Part shown: piece after piece, positions 7,249 to 15,021 of the stretch
How the letters are laid out: each line of letters opens with the position of its first letter
Position numbering within the stretch: position 1 is the stretch's first letter
Assembly (NCBI GenBank): GCA_028701815.1
Contig: JAQVPY010000009.1
Location: 1 to 23,162 of the forward strand
Length of the DNA: 23,162 nucleotides
Source of the DNA: Bacteroidales bacterium
Lineage (GTDB): Bacteria; Bacteroidota; Bacteroidia; Bacteroidales; BM520
Direction: 5' to 3'
Program-made: the position numbers and the translations under genes
Notes under the pieces: generated by a model
Told to the model about the DNA's origin: nothing
Seen by the model: only the letters and a program-made list of their open reading frames with translations
Databases searched by the model: none

Positions 7249-8700
7249 TTAATTATTATCGTTTAATTCTTTTGATATAATCTCAACATCATCAAAATGA
7301 TGTTTAACGCCCTTTATCTCCTGATACTTTTCGTGCCCTTTTCCGGCTACGAGCAGAATATCTGTAGGAGTTATCATTTTCAAGGCTGCCTTTATAGCCT
7401 GCTCTCTATCTGTGATACACAAAGTTTTCCTTTTATCCACCACATCAATCCCTTTCATAATATCGGCTATAATAGCGTCAGGATCTTCAGACCGCGGATT
7501 ATCTGATGTTACAATAATCATATCAGCATATTTCACACTCACAGCACCCATTTCCGGACGTTTTGTGGTGTCTCTGTCGCCGCCGGCCCCAAACACACAT
7601 ATCACTCTCTGAAACTCATCAAATTCTTTCAGCACCTTCAGCACATTCTCCAGTGCATCGGGAGTATGAGCGTAATCGACAATCACCGACAATCCGGCTT
7701 TATTAGGTACAAGTTGAAATCTACCTTCGGCTCCCTTGAGATTACTTATATGTTCAGCTATCACATCTTCGTTTTCCACTTTAGAGACGACAGCCGTAGC
7801 ATATACGGCGAGCTGGTTATAGACATTAAACGTACACGGCAGAGGAAGCCACATTTCCTTTGAGTTAATCTGAACAAGGGTCCCCATCATCTGACTTTCC
7901 AGCACCTTCGCATGGAAGTCGGCCATATTTCTCACGCCGTAAGTATAAACTTTAGCACGGGTATTCGCTGTCATCACGAGACCATTTTTATCGTCTACAT
8001 TTGTTATGGCAAAAGCATCTTCCGGCAACATATCGAAAAACATCTTTTTCGCTGCAATATATTGAGGGAAAGTCTTATGATAGTCGAGATGATCGTGAGT
8101 GATATTTGTAAAGATTCCCCCTGCGAAGGTCAGACCGGCGATTCTTCTCTGATGAGCCGCATGTGAGCTAACTTCCATAAAGCAGAAATCGCAGCCTTTT
8201 TTTGTCATCTCATTCAACAACTCATTCAATGATACCTGATCCGGTGTAGTACGAACAGAAGGATAGGAGACATTGTCTATAACGTTCTTAACTGTCGACA
8301 GCATCCCGCAGCAATATCCGAGAGAGGTAAACAAGTTATAGAGCAGAGTAACGACAGTCGTTTTTCCGTTAGTTCCGGTAACGCCGATAAGTTTCAACTT
8401 CGATGAGGGGTTGTCGTAGAAATTAGATGCGACTATTCCGGCGGCTTTTGCGCTGTCGGCTACCTGTACATAACAAACATTATCTGCGAGAGTTTTCGGG
8501 AGCTCTTCGCAAACAATCATTGAAGCGCCACTTTCAATGGCAGAGGAGATATATTTATGTCCGTCGTTTTCATAACCGTTGATGGCTATAAAAACGCTGT
8601 CAGACTTCACTTTTCGTGAGTCAATACAAACGGCTGCAAACTCCTGCGGCAATGTTCCAACAAGTTTTTTTATCTTAATATTTTCAAGTAAGCCATTCAT
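7249..8700 (-). CDS. murE: UDP-MurNAc-L-Ala-D-Glu:meso-diaminopimelate ligase MurE
   Basis: MurE adds the third residue of the peptidoglycan stem peptide. The 483-residue protein has an N-terminal UDP-binding region with CIDSRKVKSDSVFIA, the ATP loop GVTGTNGKTT (106-115), TTPD (151-154) and EVSSHA (176-181). HDHLDYH is followed by AAKKMF, which holds the lysine expected to be carbamylated. The C-terminal domain has DYAHTPDAL and DNPRSEDP. DNPR (400-403) is the signature of meso-diaminopimelate selectivity. All motifs look intact. It begins 2 nt after the ftsI stop and is followed 12 nt later by mraY. Its substrate is the MurD product, yet the murD gene here is a remnant. Confidence 0.96.
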   Translation of the reverse strand: MNGLLENIKIKKLVGTLPQEFAAVCIDSRKVKSDSVFIAINGYENDGHKYISSAIESGASMIVCEELPKTLADNVCYVQVADSAKAAGIVASNFYDNPSSKLKLIGVTGTNGKTTVVTLLYNLFTSLGYCCGMLSTVKNVIDNVSYPSVRTTPDQVSLNELLNEMTKKGCDFCFMEVSSHAAHQRRIAGLTFAGGIFTNITHDHLDYHKTFPQYIAAKKMFFDMLPEDAFAITNVDDKNGLVMTANTRAKVYTYGVRNMADFHAKVLESQMMGTLVQINSKEMWLPLPCTFNVYNQLAVYATAVVSKVENEDVIAEHISNLKGAEGRFQLVPNKAGLSVIVDYAHTPDALENVLKVLKEFDEFQRVICVFGAGGDRDTTKRPEMGAVSVKYADMIIVTSDNPRSEDPDAIIADIMKGIDVVDKRKTLCITDREQAIKAALKMITPTDILLVAGKGHEKYQEIKGVKHHFDDVEIISKELNDNN

Positions 8701-8702
8701 AT

Positions 8703-10643
8703 TTATTCGTTTATCATTATTGTTTTTGTATTAAACAGGCGCGGATCAGTGCCGGCAATTTTATCAGCCACCTCACGGACTACTGGCGCCGCCACAGTAG
8801 AAGCGAAATAACCATGTCGCGGCTCTATCACTAAAACATATATTGTATATATGGGGTTCTCGGCAGGAAAATATCCCACAAAGCTCGCATTATGCGCGTC
8901 CGCAGAGGCTCTCACCTGTGACGTTCCGGTTTTACCTGCAAAAGAATAAGGCGCGTCCTTAAATGCAGTTTTTGCCGTTCCGCTGACAACGACTTCTCTC
9001 AACATTTCGCGCGCCATTGCTGCCACACGAGGAGTACATATAGTATCTATCACCACTATCGGCATCTCTACGGCCGGCTGTTTTTTATTTCCAAGAATTT
9101 CCTTCACAAACCTCGGCTTCAGATATACGCCGTCGTTTGCGACAGCATTATAAAAAGCCGCTATATGAATCGGAGCGAGCAAAACCTCATAGCCGTAAGA
9201 CATTTTATGCAGACTTCCCTTCCACCATGTTCTTCTATTGGTAATACTGTCGACTTTTGTCAGATAGTTCAAGTCGGGTTTCCCTTCTCCCTGCAACTCA
9301 AGGCCCAACTTTTCATCGAGGTGAAATTTGTGCAGACCATCAATAAACTGCTGCGGATTATTCTTATAACATTCATATATGAGTTTTGAAGTACCCACAT
9401 TCGAGGAATGTGCAAGCACCTCTTTCACAGTCATAATATCCTTATCGAACTTATGATCGTCACGAATATTCATCCCGAAAAGGGTGACAGGGTCTTTTAC
9501 ATTCACCTTGCTGTCAAGTGTAATCTTATCGTCGGCAAGCGCTGCCATCAATGACGAAAGCTTAAAAACAGAGCCGGGATGATGCATGTGACTGATTGCA
9601 ATATTTAAATCGTCATAATATCTTGCCGGATGTGCCGAATCTTGTCGAAGATTAATCATAGCCTTAACATCGCCGGTAGCCACTTCGAGAACGATAACGC
9701 AGCCGCCTTTAGCCTCGGATATTTGCATCTGTTTCATCAATGCTATATAAGCGAACTCGTTAATGTCGGCATTAATTGTGGTCACAACATCGCGTCCGCG
9801 CATCGGGATATAATCTGCATTTAAATCGGCAGGTCGCAGATAACCCCTAAATTTTATTGTAGAATAAGTTACCGTTTCACCCTTTAACTCTTCATTATAT
9901 GCTCCGACAATACCTTTATCCTTGTCTTTGTCGGCACCTGTTTCTTCAGCAGTCCTATGATACCCTACGGTGATCGCTCCAACCGGACCTGTAGTACGTA
10001 TCATCCCGAACTTCTTCTCCGTGATAAGGCCGCCATTATACTTTGGCTTATCAAAAAATGGAAACGACCTCATAACATCAAGTTCCTGGAAAGAGACGTT
10101 ATCTGCTATCTTAACATATCTGCGATTATTGTTATAACCGTCGACAAGAATAGACTTATACGATTGCCCTGCACGTTTAAACGGATACTTGTTATTAAGG
10201 TACCTCTTATCAAGATGACGGGCAAGATTAGTCGGATTATATATACTTAACAGAGAGTCTTTTTTATGTTCACGTTTTATGGAGAGGAGTTCCGCATTTT
10301 CAGCATTAACCCGCCTCATCCTCTTGGTAAAACCGCGAGATTCGGTTTTTTTCTTCAAAGCAGGCTTTATTATTACGCTGTCGACATATCTATGAGCGGT
10401 TTCAGCATCCCAACGCACATCATATTCCGGAGAAGAATATGCGAGCATCGTAACACCGTCATCAGCATAAACGTTTCCGCCGATACCTTCTCTGCTGCGT
10501 TCGCCCTGAACATCCTCTATCACAGCTTTTGACATCTCTCTGCCATGAGCTATAACGATGTAAGACATTTTAATGACGATAGTCACAGCTGCCAGGACAA
10601 AAGCCAGGCATATCACTAATATCATTTTATTTACTCTTTCCAT
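8703..10643 (-). CDS. ftsI: FtsI/PBP3-type septal peptidoglycan transpeptidase (class B PBP)
   Basis: This is the transpeptidase that cross-links septal peptidoglycan and works with FtsW. The 646-residue product has a membrane anchor at about 7-30, a class B pedestal domain (VYADDGVTMLAYSSPEYDVR), and a C-terminal transpeptidase domain. The domain has SxxK as PGSVFK (Ser358), SxN as SSN (413-415) and KTGT (571-574), all conserved. It ends about 70 residues after KTGT with no C-terminal PASTA domain, which many Bacteroidetes homologues have. The chosen ATG (10643) overlaps ftsL by 17 nt and keeps basic residues before the anchor; the ATG at 10625 would avoid the overlap and give 640 residues. 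Confidence 0.95.
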   Translation of the reverse strand: MERVNKMILVICLAFVLAAVTIVIKMSYIVIAHGREMSKAVIEDVQGERSREGIGGNVYADDGVTMLAYSSPEYDVRWDAETAHRYVDSVIIKPALKKKTESRGFTKRMRRVNAENAELLSIKREHKKDSLLSIYNPTNLARHLDKRYLNNKYPFKRAGQSYKSILVDGYNNNRRYVKIADNVSFQELDVMRSFPFFDKPKYNGGLITEKKFGMIRTTGPVGAITVGYHRTAEETGADKDKDKGIVGAYNEELKGETVTYSTIKFRGYLRPADLNADYIPMRGRDVVTTINADINEFAYIALMKQMQISEAKGGCVIVLEVATGDVKAMINLRQDSAHPARYYDDLNIAISHMHHPGSVFKLSSLMAALADDKITLDSKVNVKDPVTLFGMNIRDDHKFDKDIMTVKEVLAHSSNVGTSKLIYECYKNNPQQFIDGLHKFHLDEKLGLELQGEGKPDLNYLTKVDSITNRRTWWKGSLHKMSYGYEVLLAPIHIAAFYNAVANDGVYLKPRFVKEILGNKKQPAVEMPIVVIDTICTPRVAAMAREMLREVVVSGTAKTAFKDAPYSFAGKTGTSQVRASADAHNASFVGYFPAENPIYTIYVLVIEPRHGYFASTVAAPVVREVADKIAGTDPRLFNTKTIMINE

Positions 10644-11049
10644 CGCGTTTATGAACTTTTATTAATGTAGGCTGTGAATACACTTCTCTATAATCTGCCT
10701 GCTCTCCAAAGACATCTTCAAACAGATACTCGGGAGTGGTATATAATTGTATCTTTGCTTTTAAATCATTATTTCGGGCGTTTCGCTTTTCAAGGATATC
10801 GCTCATTTCATTAATCTTCCTGACTCTCTTGACAGGCTCATATTTCAGCCCCACATAGATAAGTATCAGACAAACACAATAAAGGATAAACCACAGAGGA
10901 CTTCTTCTCAGATTACGGGAAAAGAAATAATCGCCCGAGAACAGACTCTTCATCCATTTCCAGATGGGAGCCTCTCTACGAAAGGTCTTCTTCCTTCCCA
11001 CCTTGTCTGTTGCCTTGGGCGCCGTTTCTTTTTTCCGAACGTTTGCCAT
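10627..11049 (-). CDS. ftsL: FtsL-like small divisome membrane protein
   Basis: A 140-residue bitopic protein sits between rsmH and ftsI, where FtsL lies in dcw clusters. The N-terminal 50 residues are basic and cytoplasmic, one membrane segment covers about 51-69, and a short charged, probably coiled-coil stretch follows (about 76-105). A tail with EYLFEDVFGEQADYREVYS suggests it belongs to the Bacteroidetes FtsL-like family. FtsL works with FtsB and FtsQ to activate FtsWI. Sequence conservation is low, so the call rests mainly on position and topology. It starts 1 nt after the rsmH stop. Confidence 0.8.
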   Translation of the reverse strand: MANVRKKETAPKATDKVGRKKTFRREAPIWKWMKSLFSGDYFFSRNLRRSPLWFILYCVCLILIYVGLKYEPVKRVRKINEMSDILEKRNARNNDLKAKIQLYTTPEYLFEDVFGEQADYREVYSQPTLIKVHKRDGKSK

Positions 11050-11050
11050 G

Positions 11051-11947
11051 TTATATCCTTTCGACTACTCTTAGTTTTGCGCTTCTCGCTCTTGAATTAT
11101 TCTCTATCTCCTCGTCCGAGGGAACTATCGGCTTACGCGTAACCATCTTAAACGGTGTAAGTTTGTTGCCATAAAAATCCTTATACTCGTTTCCCTCGAG
11201 ATTACCTGTCTTAAAAACATTCTTCACGAGTCTGTCCTCAAGAGAATGATAGCTGATAATAGCTATGATTCCACCCGATTTGACTACCGATGAAAGCTGA
11301 AGAAGCATCTCACCGAGTGCATCCAACTCTTTGTTGACTTCTATCCTGATGGCCTGAAACACCTGCGACACATATTTGAACTCCTTGTTTCTCGGAGCCA
11401 CCTTTTCAGCAATTTCTTTCAACTCGGCAGTTGTTTCGATTAATTTATCCTGTCTGTATCTTACTATTCTGTCTGCAAGAACATTAGCCTTTAATATCTC
11501 CCCGTATTCGTTGAAGATGTCAAGGAGCTGCTCCCGCGAATAAGTGTTTATCACATCTTTGGCCGATATTCCTGAAGAATTGTTCATCCTCATGTCAAGA
11601 TCGCCATCCTTCCTGATAGAAAATCCCCTCTCGGCAGTGTCTATCTGATGGGATGATATCCCGAGATCGGCAATAACGCCGTCTACGGGCATCACATCAA
11701 AATACCTCAGATAATTCCACAAATATCTGTAATTCTGATTAACGAAGATCACCCGCTTATCATCGGGTACATTTGCTAACGCATCTTCATCAATATCAAA
11801 GGCGATAAGCTTTCCCGACTCATCAAGTTTTTCAAGTATATGTTTTGCGTATGTTCCACCACCAAGAGTCAAGTCGACATAAACCCCCGACGGGTTCTTT
11901 ACGAGTTGCTCCACACATTCATTAAGCAATACGGGATTATGGTACAT
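11051..11947 (-). CDS. rsmH: 16S rRNA (cytosine-1402-N4)-methyltransferase RsmH
   Basis: RsmH (MraW) methylates N4 of C1402 in the decoding centre of 16S rRNA using S-adenosylmethionine. The 298-residue protein has the N-terminal signature YHNPVLLNECVEQL and the SAM-binding loop DLTLGGGTYAKHI (25-37). It also has VIADLGISSHQID, GFSIRKDGDLDMRM (109-122), ISYHSLEDRLVKN and a C-terminal SRARSAKLRVVER. Length and motifs are complete. It is the second gene of the operon, 14 nt after mraZ, its usual place. Confidence 0.97.
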   Translation of the reverse strand: MYHNPVLLNECVEQLVKNPSGVYVDLTLGGGTYAKHILEKLDESGKLIAFDIDEDALANVPDDKRVIFVNQNYRYLWNYLRYFDVMPVDGVIADLGISSHQIDTAERGFSIRKDGDLDMRMNNSSGISAKDVINTYSREQLLDIFNEYGEILKANVLADRIVRYRQDKLIETTAELKEIAEKVAPRNKEFKYVSQVFQAIRIEVNKELDALGEMLLQLSSVVKSGGIIAIISYHSLEDRLVKNVFKTGNLEGNEYKDFYGNKLTPFKMVTRKPIVPSDEEIENNSRARSAKLRVVERI

Positions 11948-11961
11948 AGCGCATAAGTGTT

Positions 11962-12441
11962 TTATTGTTTATTCTGATTATTAGGTTTCAATTGTGAAAT
12001 TACATTGGCATATTTGTTCGAAGCAAACTCTTTGGAAACTTCCTTCAGATGTTCTTCATAATCCTTCTCTCCCCAAACCTGATATCTGTTCATCATGGGC
12101 ACCATCCTTACATTTCTCTCAAGAGCAATCAGCGTAATAAGATCCTTGGGAATCAAAATCCTGTTCGACTTATCCATTTCCACACTCGCCGTACCTGCGG
12201 TAAATGCAAGAAAAAAATCGTTGTCATCCGGATTAAAACTGTTGAGATTGGCATTCAACCTCTCCAATTCTTTGTCCCATTCCGAACTAATATAAAGCTC
12301 AAGACAAGGATAAAACAGACTTCTTTTAACGACAAAACCCGCATCCGCCAAGTCACCTAAACTCTTGCGAAACTTAGCAGGCACAGGTATTCTACCGTTC
12401 TCATCCATCGTACAATAATATGTCTCTTTTGCTACAAACAT
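11962..12441 (-). CDS. mraZ: MraZ, SpoVT/AbrB-fold transcriptional regulator of the dcw operon
   Basis: MraZ is a DNA-binding protein that controls its own dcw operon in bacteria where it has been studied. The 159-residue product has two MraZ/AbrB-type swapped-hairpin repeats, seen as MDENGRIPVPAKFRK (12-26) and MDKSNRILIPKDL (89-101). It is the promoter-proximal gene of the minus-strand operon. Its upstream region carries four 10-bp units (12475-12514) that resemble the TGG-containing direct repeats bound by MraZ elsewhere, so autoregulation is likely. The ATG at 12441 gives the standard MFxxxE-type start. Confidence 0.96.
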   Translation of the reverse strand: MFVAKETYYCTMDENGRIPVPAKFRKSLGDLADAGFVVKRSLFYPCLELYISSEWDKELERLNANLNSFNPDDNDFFLAFTAGTASVEMDKSNRILIPKDLITLIALERNVRMVPMMNRYQVWGEKDYEEHLKEVSKEFASNKYANVISQLKPNNQNKQ

Positions 12442-12461
12442 TACCTTATCAAAATTTTTTG

Positions 12462-12469
12462 TAAAGATA
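12462..12469 (-). promoter_or_regulatory. Possible -7 element of the mraZ/dcw promoter
   Basis: On the minus strand this reads TATCTTTA, one mismatch from the Bacteroidetes -7 consensus TAnnTTTG, 20 nt upstream of the mraZ ATG. No TTTG lies at the expected -33 distance. That position is instead occupied by the 10-bp repeats, which could mean the promoter depends on, or is blocked by, a bound factor. Confidence 0.4.
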
Positions 12470-12474
12470 TAATA

Positions 12475-12514
12475 TTATTTTCCATTTTTTACCATTTTTA
12501 TCCTTTTTTTACCA
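12475..12514 (-). promoter_or_regulatory. Four tandem 10-bp units upstream of mraZ: putative MraZ operator
   Basis: Read on the minus strand towards mraZ, the units are TGGTAAAAAA, AGGATAAAAA, TGGTAAAAAA and TGGAAAATAA, exactly in register with a 10-bp period. Known MraZ operators (for example in Escherichia coli) are short TGG-containing direct repeats at 10-bp spacing just upstream of mraZ. Here the array ends 33 bp before the ATG and covers the place where the -33 element should be. The repeats are seen directly; binding by MraZ is inferred. Confidence 0.7.
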
Positions 12515-12595
12515 TATTTTTTTATTAACAATTTTTGGGTACTTATAAACATGTTGTAAACAACAAATCAACACATTAGGGTATTATGAGGGTTT

Positions 12596-12628
12596 TTTGA
12601 CAACTTTTGAAAAAAACATGTATATTTG
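12596..12628 (+). promoter_or_regulatory. Bacteroidetes-type promoter for the glsA-glsB-engB-hydE operon
   Basis: The -33 element TTTG (12596-12599) and the -7 element TATATTTG (12621-12628) match the Bacteroidetes primary-sigma consensus with a 21-nt spacer. The -7 element ends 23 nt before the glsA ATG, leaving a leader of roughly 15-20 nt. No other -7-like element was seen before 16100, so the four genes probably share this promoter. Confidence 0.75.
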
Positions 12629-12651
12629 CGCGTTAATAAATGTCTTAAAAG

Positions 12652-13479
12652 ATGAAAGAGATAGACATAAAAGAGATCCTGAAAGCGAAAGCGCCGAAAA
12701 AAGCGGAGAAGATACCCGGATTTGTATATTCCATTATCAACAAAATACTATGTGTCAGACAAATAAATGACCATCTTAGAAAATATGGGGATTTAATGGG
12801 AATAGAATTCGTCAGAAAGAGTCTGTATTCTATGGCCGGCGCAAAACTCGAAGTGTCGGGACTGGATAATCTGACTAAAAGCGACCGAATTATTGTAGCC
12901 TCCAACCACCCCTTAGGCGGTCTCGACGGTCTCGCATTGATAGAGGCGGCTTACACGGCTCGTCCCAACCTTGTCTTTCCTGTAAACGACTTTCTGATGT
13001 TTGTCCCAAACCTTAGAGAGTTCTTTATACCCATTAATAAAGTTGGAAAAAATTCACGCACATCCTCCATTCAACTCACGGAAGCCTTCAACTCCGACAA
13101 GACCATCCTGTATTTTCCCGCGGGACTGTGTTCACGGAAAATTAAAGGCAAAATTACCGACCTCGAATGGAAAAAGACCTTTATCAAACAAGCCGTGCTC
13201 ACACAACGCGACATAGTGCCGACTTATATCAACGGAAGAAATTCCAACTTCTTCTACAACATCGCAAAAATCAGAAAATTTTTTAAAATCAAATTTAACA
13301 TAGAAATGATGCTTCTCCCCCGAGAGATGTTCCGCCAAAAAAATAAAACCATTAAAATCACTTTCGGCGAACCTATACACTGGCAGACTTTCGACAGCTC
13401 TAAAACCGAAAAACAATGGGCAGAATATGTCAAATCTATAGTATTCAATAAATTAAAAAATCTTAAATCAGAAGCATAA
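12652..13479 (+). CDS. glsA: GlsA-like lysophospholipid/O-acyltransferase (PlsC-type), glycine-lipid synthesis
   Basis: The 275-residue protein has a PlsC-type acyltransferase core. The catalytic motif is NHPLGGLDG with His86 and Asp92, spaced HX5D rather than the classical HX4D. It is followed by FPVNDFLMF, a phosphate-binding-like FPAGLCSRK, and IVPTYINGRN. In Bacteroides, glycine lipids are made by an N-acyltransferase (GlsB) and an O-acyltransferase (GlsA) encoded side by side. Here the downstream gene is a GlsB-like acyltransferase joined by a TAATG stop/start overlap, which supports that role over a generic phosphatidate-forming PlsC. It probably acts at the inner face of the inner membrane. 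The substrate assignment is inference from family and context. Confidence 0.78.
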   Translation: MKEIDIKEILKAKAPKKAEKIPGFVYSIINKILCVRQINDHLRKYGDLMGIEFVRKSLYSMAGAKLEVSGLDNLTKSDRIIVASNHPLGGLDGLALIEAAYTARPNLVFPVNDFLMFVPNLREFFIPINKVGKNSRTSSIQLTEAFNSDKTILYFPAGLCSRKIKGKITDLEWKKTFIKQAVLTQRDIVPTYINGRNSNFFYNIAKIRKFFKIKFNIEMMLLPREMFRQKNKTIKITFGEPIHWQTFDSSKTEKQWAEYVKSIVFNKLKNLKSEA

Positions 13480-14411
13480 TGAAAAACATAATACCCCCTA
13501 TAGATAAACAAATAATCTGTGCCGAACTCGATAAAGTTACGCAGTTACAATGTAATAATTATCAAGGTCACCTAACATACATCTTCCGCAACGACGAATC
13601 GCCGATATTGATGGAAGAAATAGGCCGTCTTAGAGAGATCACCTTTCGCCACGCAGGCGGCGGAACAGGTAAAGCAGTCGATATTGACGAATACGACACT
13701 AATGAGAAGCCTTTTACCCAACTAATTATCTGGAACCCCAAATCTAAAGAAATCATGGGCGGATACAGATACCTCATAGGTCCCGATATCACCATAAAAG
13801 ACGGCATTATGCAGACCCCTACCGGCGAACTCTTTAAAGGCTCCGATGCTTTCTACAAAACAATAGTCCCCCGAATGTTGGAACTCGGCAGATCCTTCGT
13901 TATCCCCGACTATCAGGCCAGCGGTTCTACCCGCAAGGGAATCTTCGTACTCGAAAATCTATGGATAGGCCTCGGCGCCGTTGCCATGAAACACTCCGAT
14001 ATAGACTACTTCTTCGGAAAGTTTACCATGTACACTACTTATAATACCCTCGCAAGAGACTTCCTTCTTAATTTCTTGTATAAATATTTTCCGCAAGATA
14101 ACGAAACCCCCTGCACTCCCTTCGAACAAATAAAATTCTTGACGCCACAAAACACCCTCGACGAACCTTTCTTGTGGAACGACTATAAAAGCGACTATAA
14201 AACCCTGAACGCTCTCGTTAAAAGCCTTCATGAAGTTATCCCGCCTCTCGTCAATTCTTACATGAATCTTTCGCCGACTATGCAAGTTTATGGCACATGT
14301 ATTAACCACCATTTCGGCGACGTAGAGGAAACCGGAATCCTGATTAAAATCAGCGATATTATCGAAGATAAACTTTTACGATACGGATTGATAGATAAAA
14401 AAAGAAAATAA
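13479..14411 (+). CDS. glsB: GlsB-like N-acyltransferase (hemolysin/OlsB-related GNAT family), glycine-lipid synthesis
   Basis: The 310-residue product matches the Bacteroidetes acyltransferase group related to OlsB, often annotated 'hemolysin' or GNAT. It has EIGRLREITFRHAGGGTGKA, IWNPKSKEIMGGYRYLIGP, and ELGRSFVIPDYQASGSTRKG followed by a tryptophan-containing helix. Members N-acylate an amino acid with a 3-hydroxy fatty acid; in Bacteroides the acceptor is glycine, and GlsA then completes the diacyl lipid. The ATG overlaps the glsA stop (TAATG), so the two are translationally coupled. The engB start follows 2 nt after its stop. Ornithine is a less likely acceptor and cannot be excluded from sequence alone. 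Confidence 0.78.
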   Translation: MKNIIPPIDKQIICAELDKVTQLQCNNYQGHLTYIFRNDESPILMEEIGRLREITFRHAGGGTGKAVDIDEYDTNEKPFTQLIIWNPKSKEIMGGYRYLIGPDITIKDGIMQTPTGELFKGSDAFYKTIVPRMLELGRSFVIPDYQASGSTRKGIFVLENLWIGLGAVAMKHSDIDYFFGKFTMYTTYNTLARDFLLNFLYKYFPQDNETPCTPFEQIKFLTPQNTLDEPFLWNDYKSDYKTLNALVKSLHEVIPPLVNSYMNLSPTMQVYGTCINHHFGDVEETGILIKISDIIEDKLLRYGLIDKKRK

Positions 14412-14413
14412 TC

Positions 14414-14998
14414 ATGGAGGTAAAATCCGCAAAATTTGTTTCAAGCTCGGAAAAAATAAGCCAATGCCCGACAACCGGTCTCCCGGAATTTGCCTTCATA
14501 GGCAGATCTAATGTTGGCAAATCTTCCCTGATAAACAGTATTACAAATGTAAAAAAACTGTGCAAGACCTCGGCAACCCCAGGGAAAACACGACTTATCA
14601 ATCACTTTCTGATAAATGAAGATTGCTATTTCGTCGACTTGCCAGGATACGGATACGCAAAAGTCAGCAAAGACCAGCGGAAAAAACTGGAACTCATGAT
14701 CTCTTCATATATTCTAAACCGCAAAGAGCTTCGTAAACTTTTTATCTTACTCGACTCGCGCCACAAACCGATGGAAATTGACCTCGTATTTATAGAAAAT
14801 ATAATTGATTCTAATGTGCCTTTTGCCCTCGTGCTGACTAAATGCGACAAAATTTCTGCAACACTCCGCAATAAACATATTAAACTGTTTAGAGAAAAAG
14901 TCAACGAGCTCTCTCACGGGATATCTAATTGCGAAATTATCGCCTCTTCCTCTCAAACTAAAGAAGGACGCCTCGAATTATTGTCGCTCATCGATTAA
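14414..14998 (+). CDS. engB: Ribosome-biogenesis GTPase EngB/YsxC
   Basis: EngB (YihA/YsxC) is a small TRAFAC GTPase needed for late assembly of the large ribosomal subunit. The 194-residue protein has G1 GRSNVGKS (30-37), the switch I/G2 region KTSATPGKTR, G3 DLPG (75-78) in FVDLPGYGYAKV, G4 TKCD (142-145) and G5 ASSS (177-180). The length is normal. It is third in the glsA-glsB-engB-hydE run, with a 2-nt gap after glsB and 23 nt before hydE. Confidence 0.96.
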   Translation: MEVKSAKFVSSSEKISQCPTTGLPEFAFIGRSNVGKSSLINSITNVKKLCKTSATPGKTRLINHFLINEDCYFVDLPGYGYAKVSKDQRKKLELMISSYILNRKELRKLFILLDSRHKPMEIDLVFIENIIDSNVPFALVLTKCDKISATLRNKHIKLFREKVNELSHGISNCEIIASSSQTKEGRLELLSLID

Positions 14999-15021
14999 TT
15001 ACACACTCTTATCATGATATT

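Noticed and set aside
12552..12565. Short palindrome TGTTG-TAAA-CAACA in the mraZ-glsA intergenic region
   Set aside because: Arms are only 5 bp in AT-rich DNA and it coincides with neither promoter; it is not distinguishable from chance.
12442..12651. A small gene or structured RNA in the mraZ-glsA intergenic region
   Set aside because: The 210 bp are AT-rich and accounted for by the repeat array and two promoters; no convincing short ORF or stable stem was seen.
15014..15016. Earlier ATG as the start of hydE
   Set aside because: It is 8 nt upstream and out of frame with the HydE reading frame.
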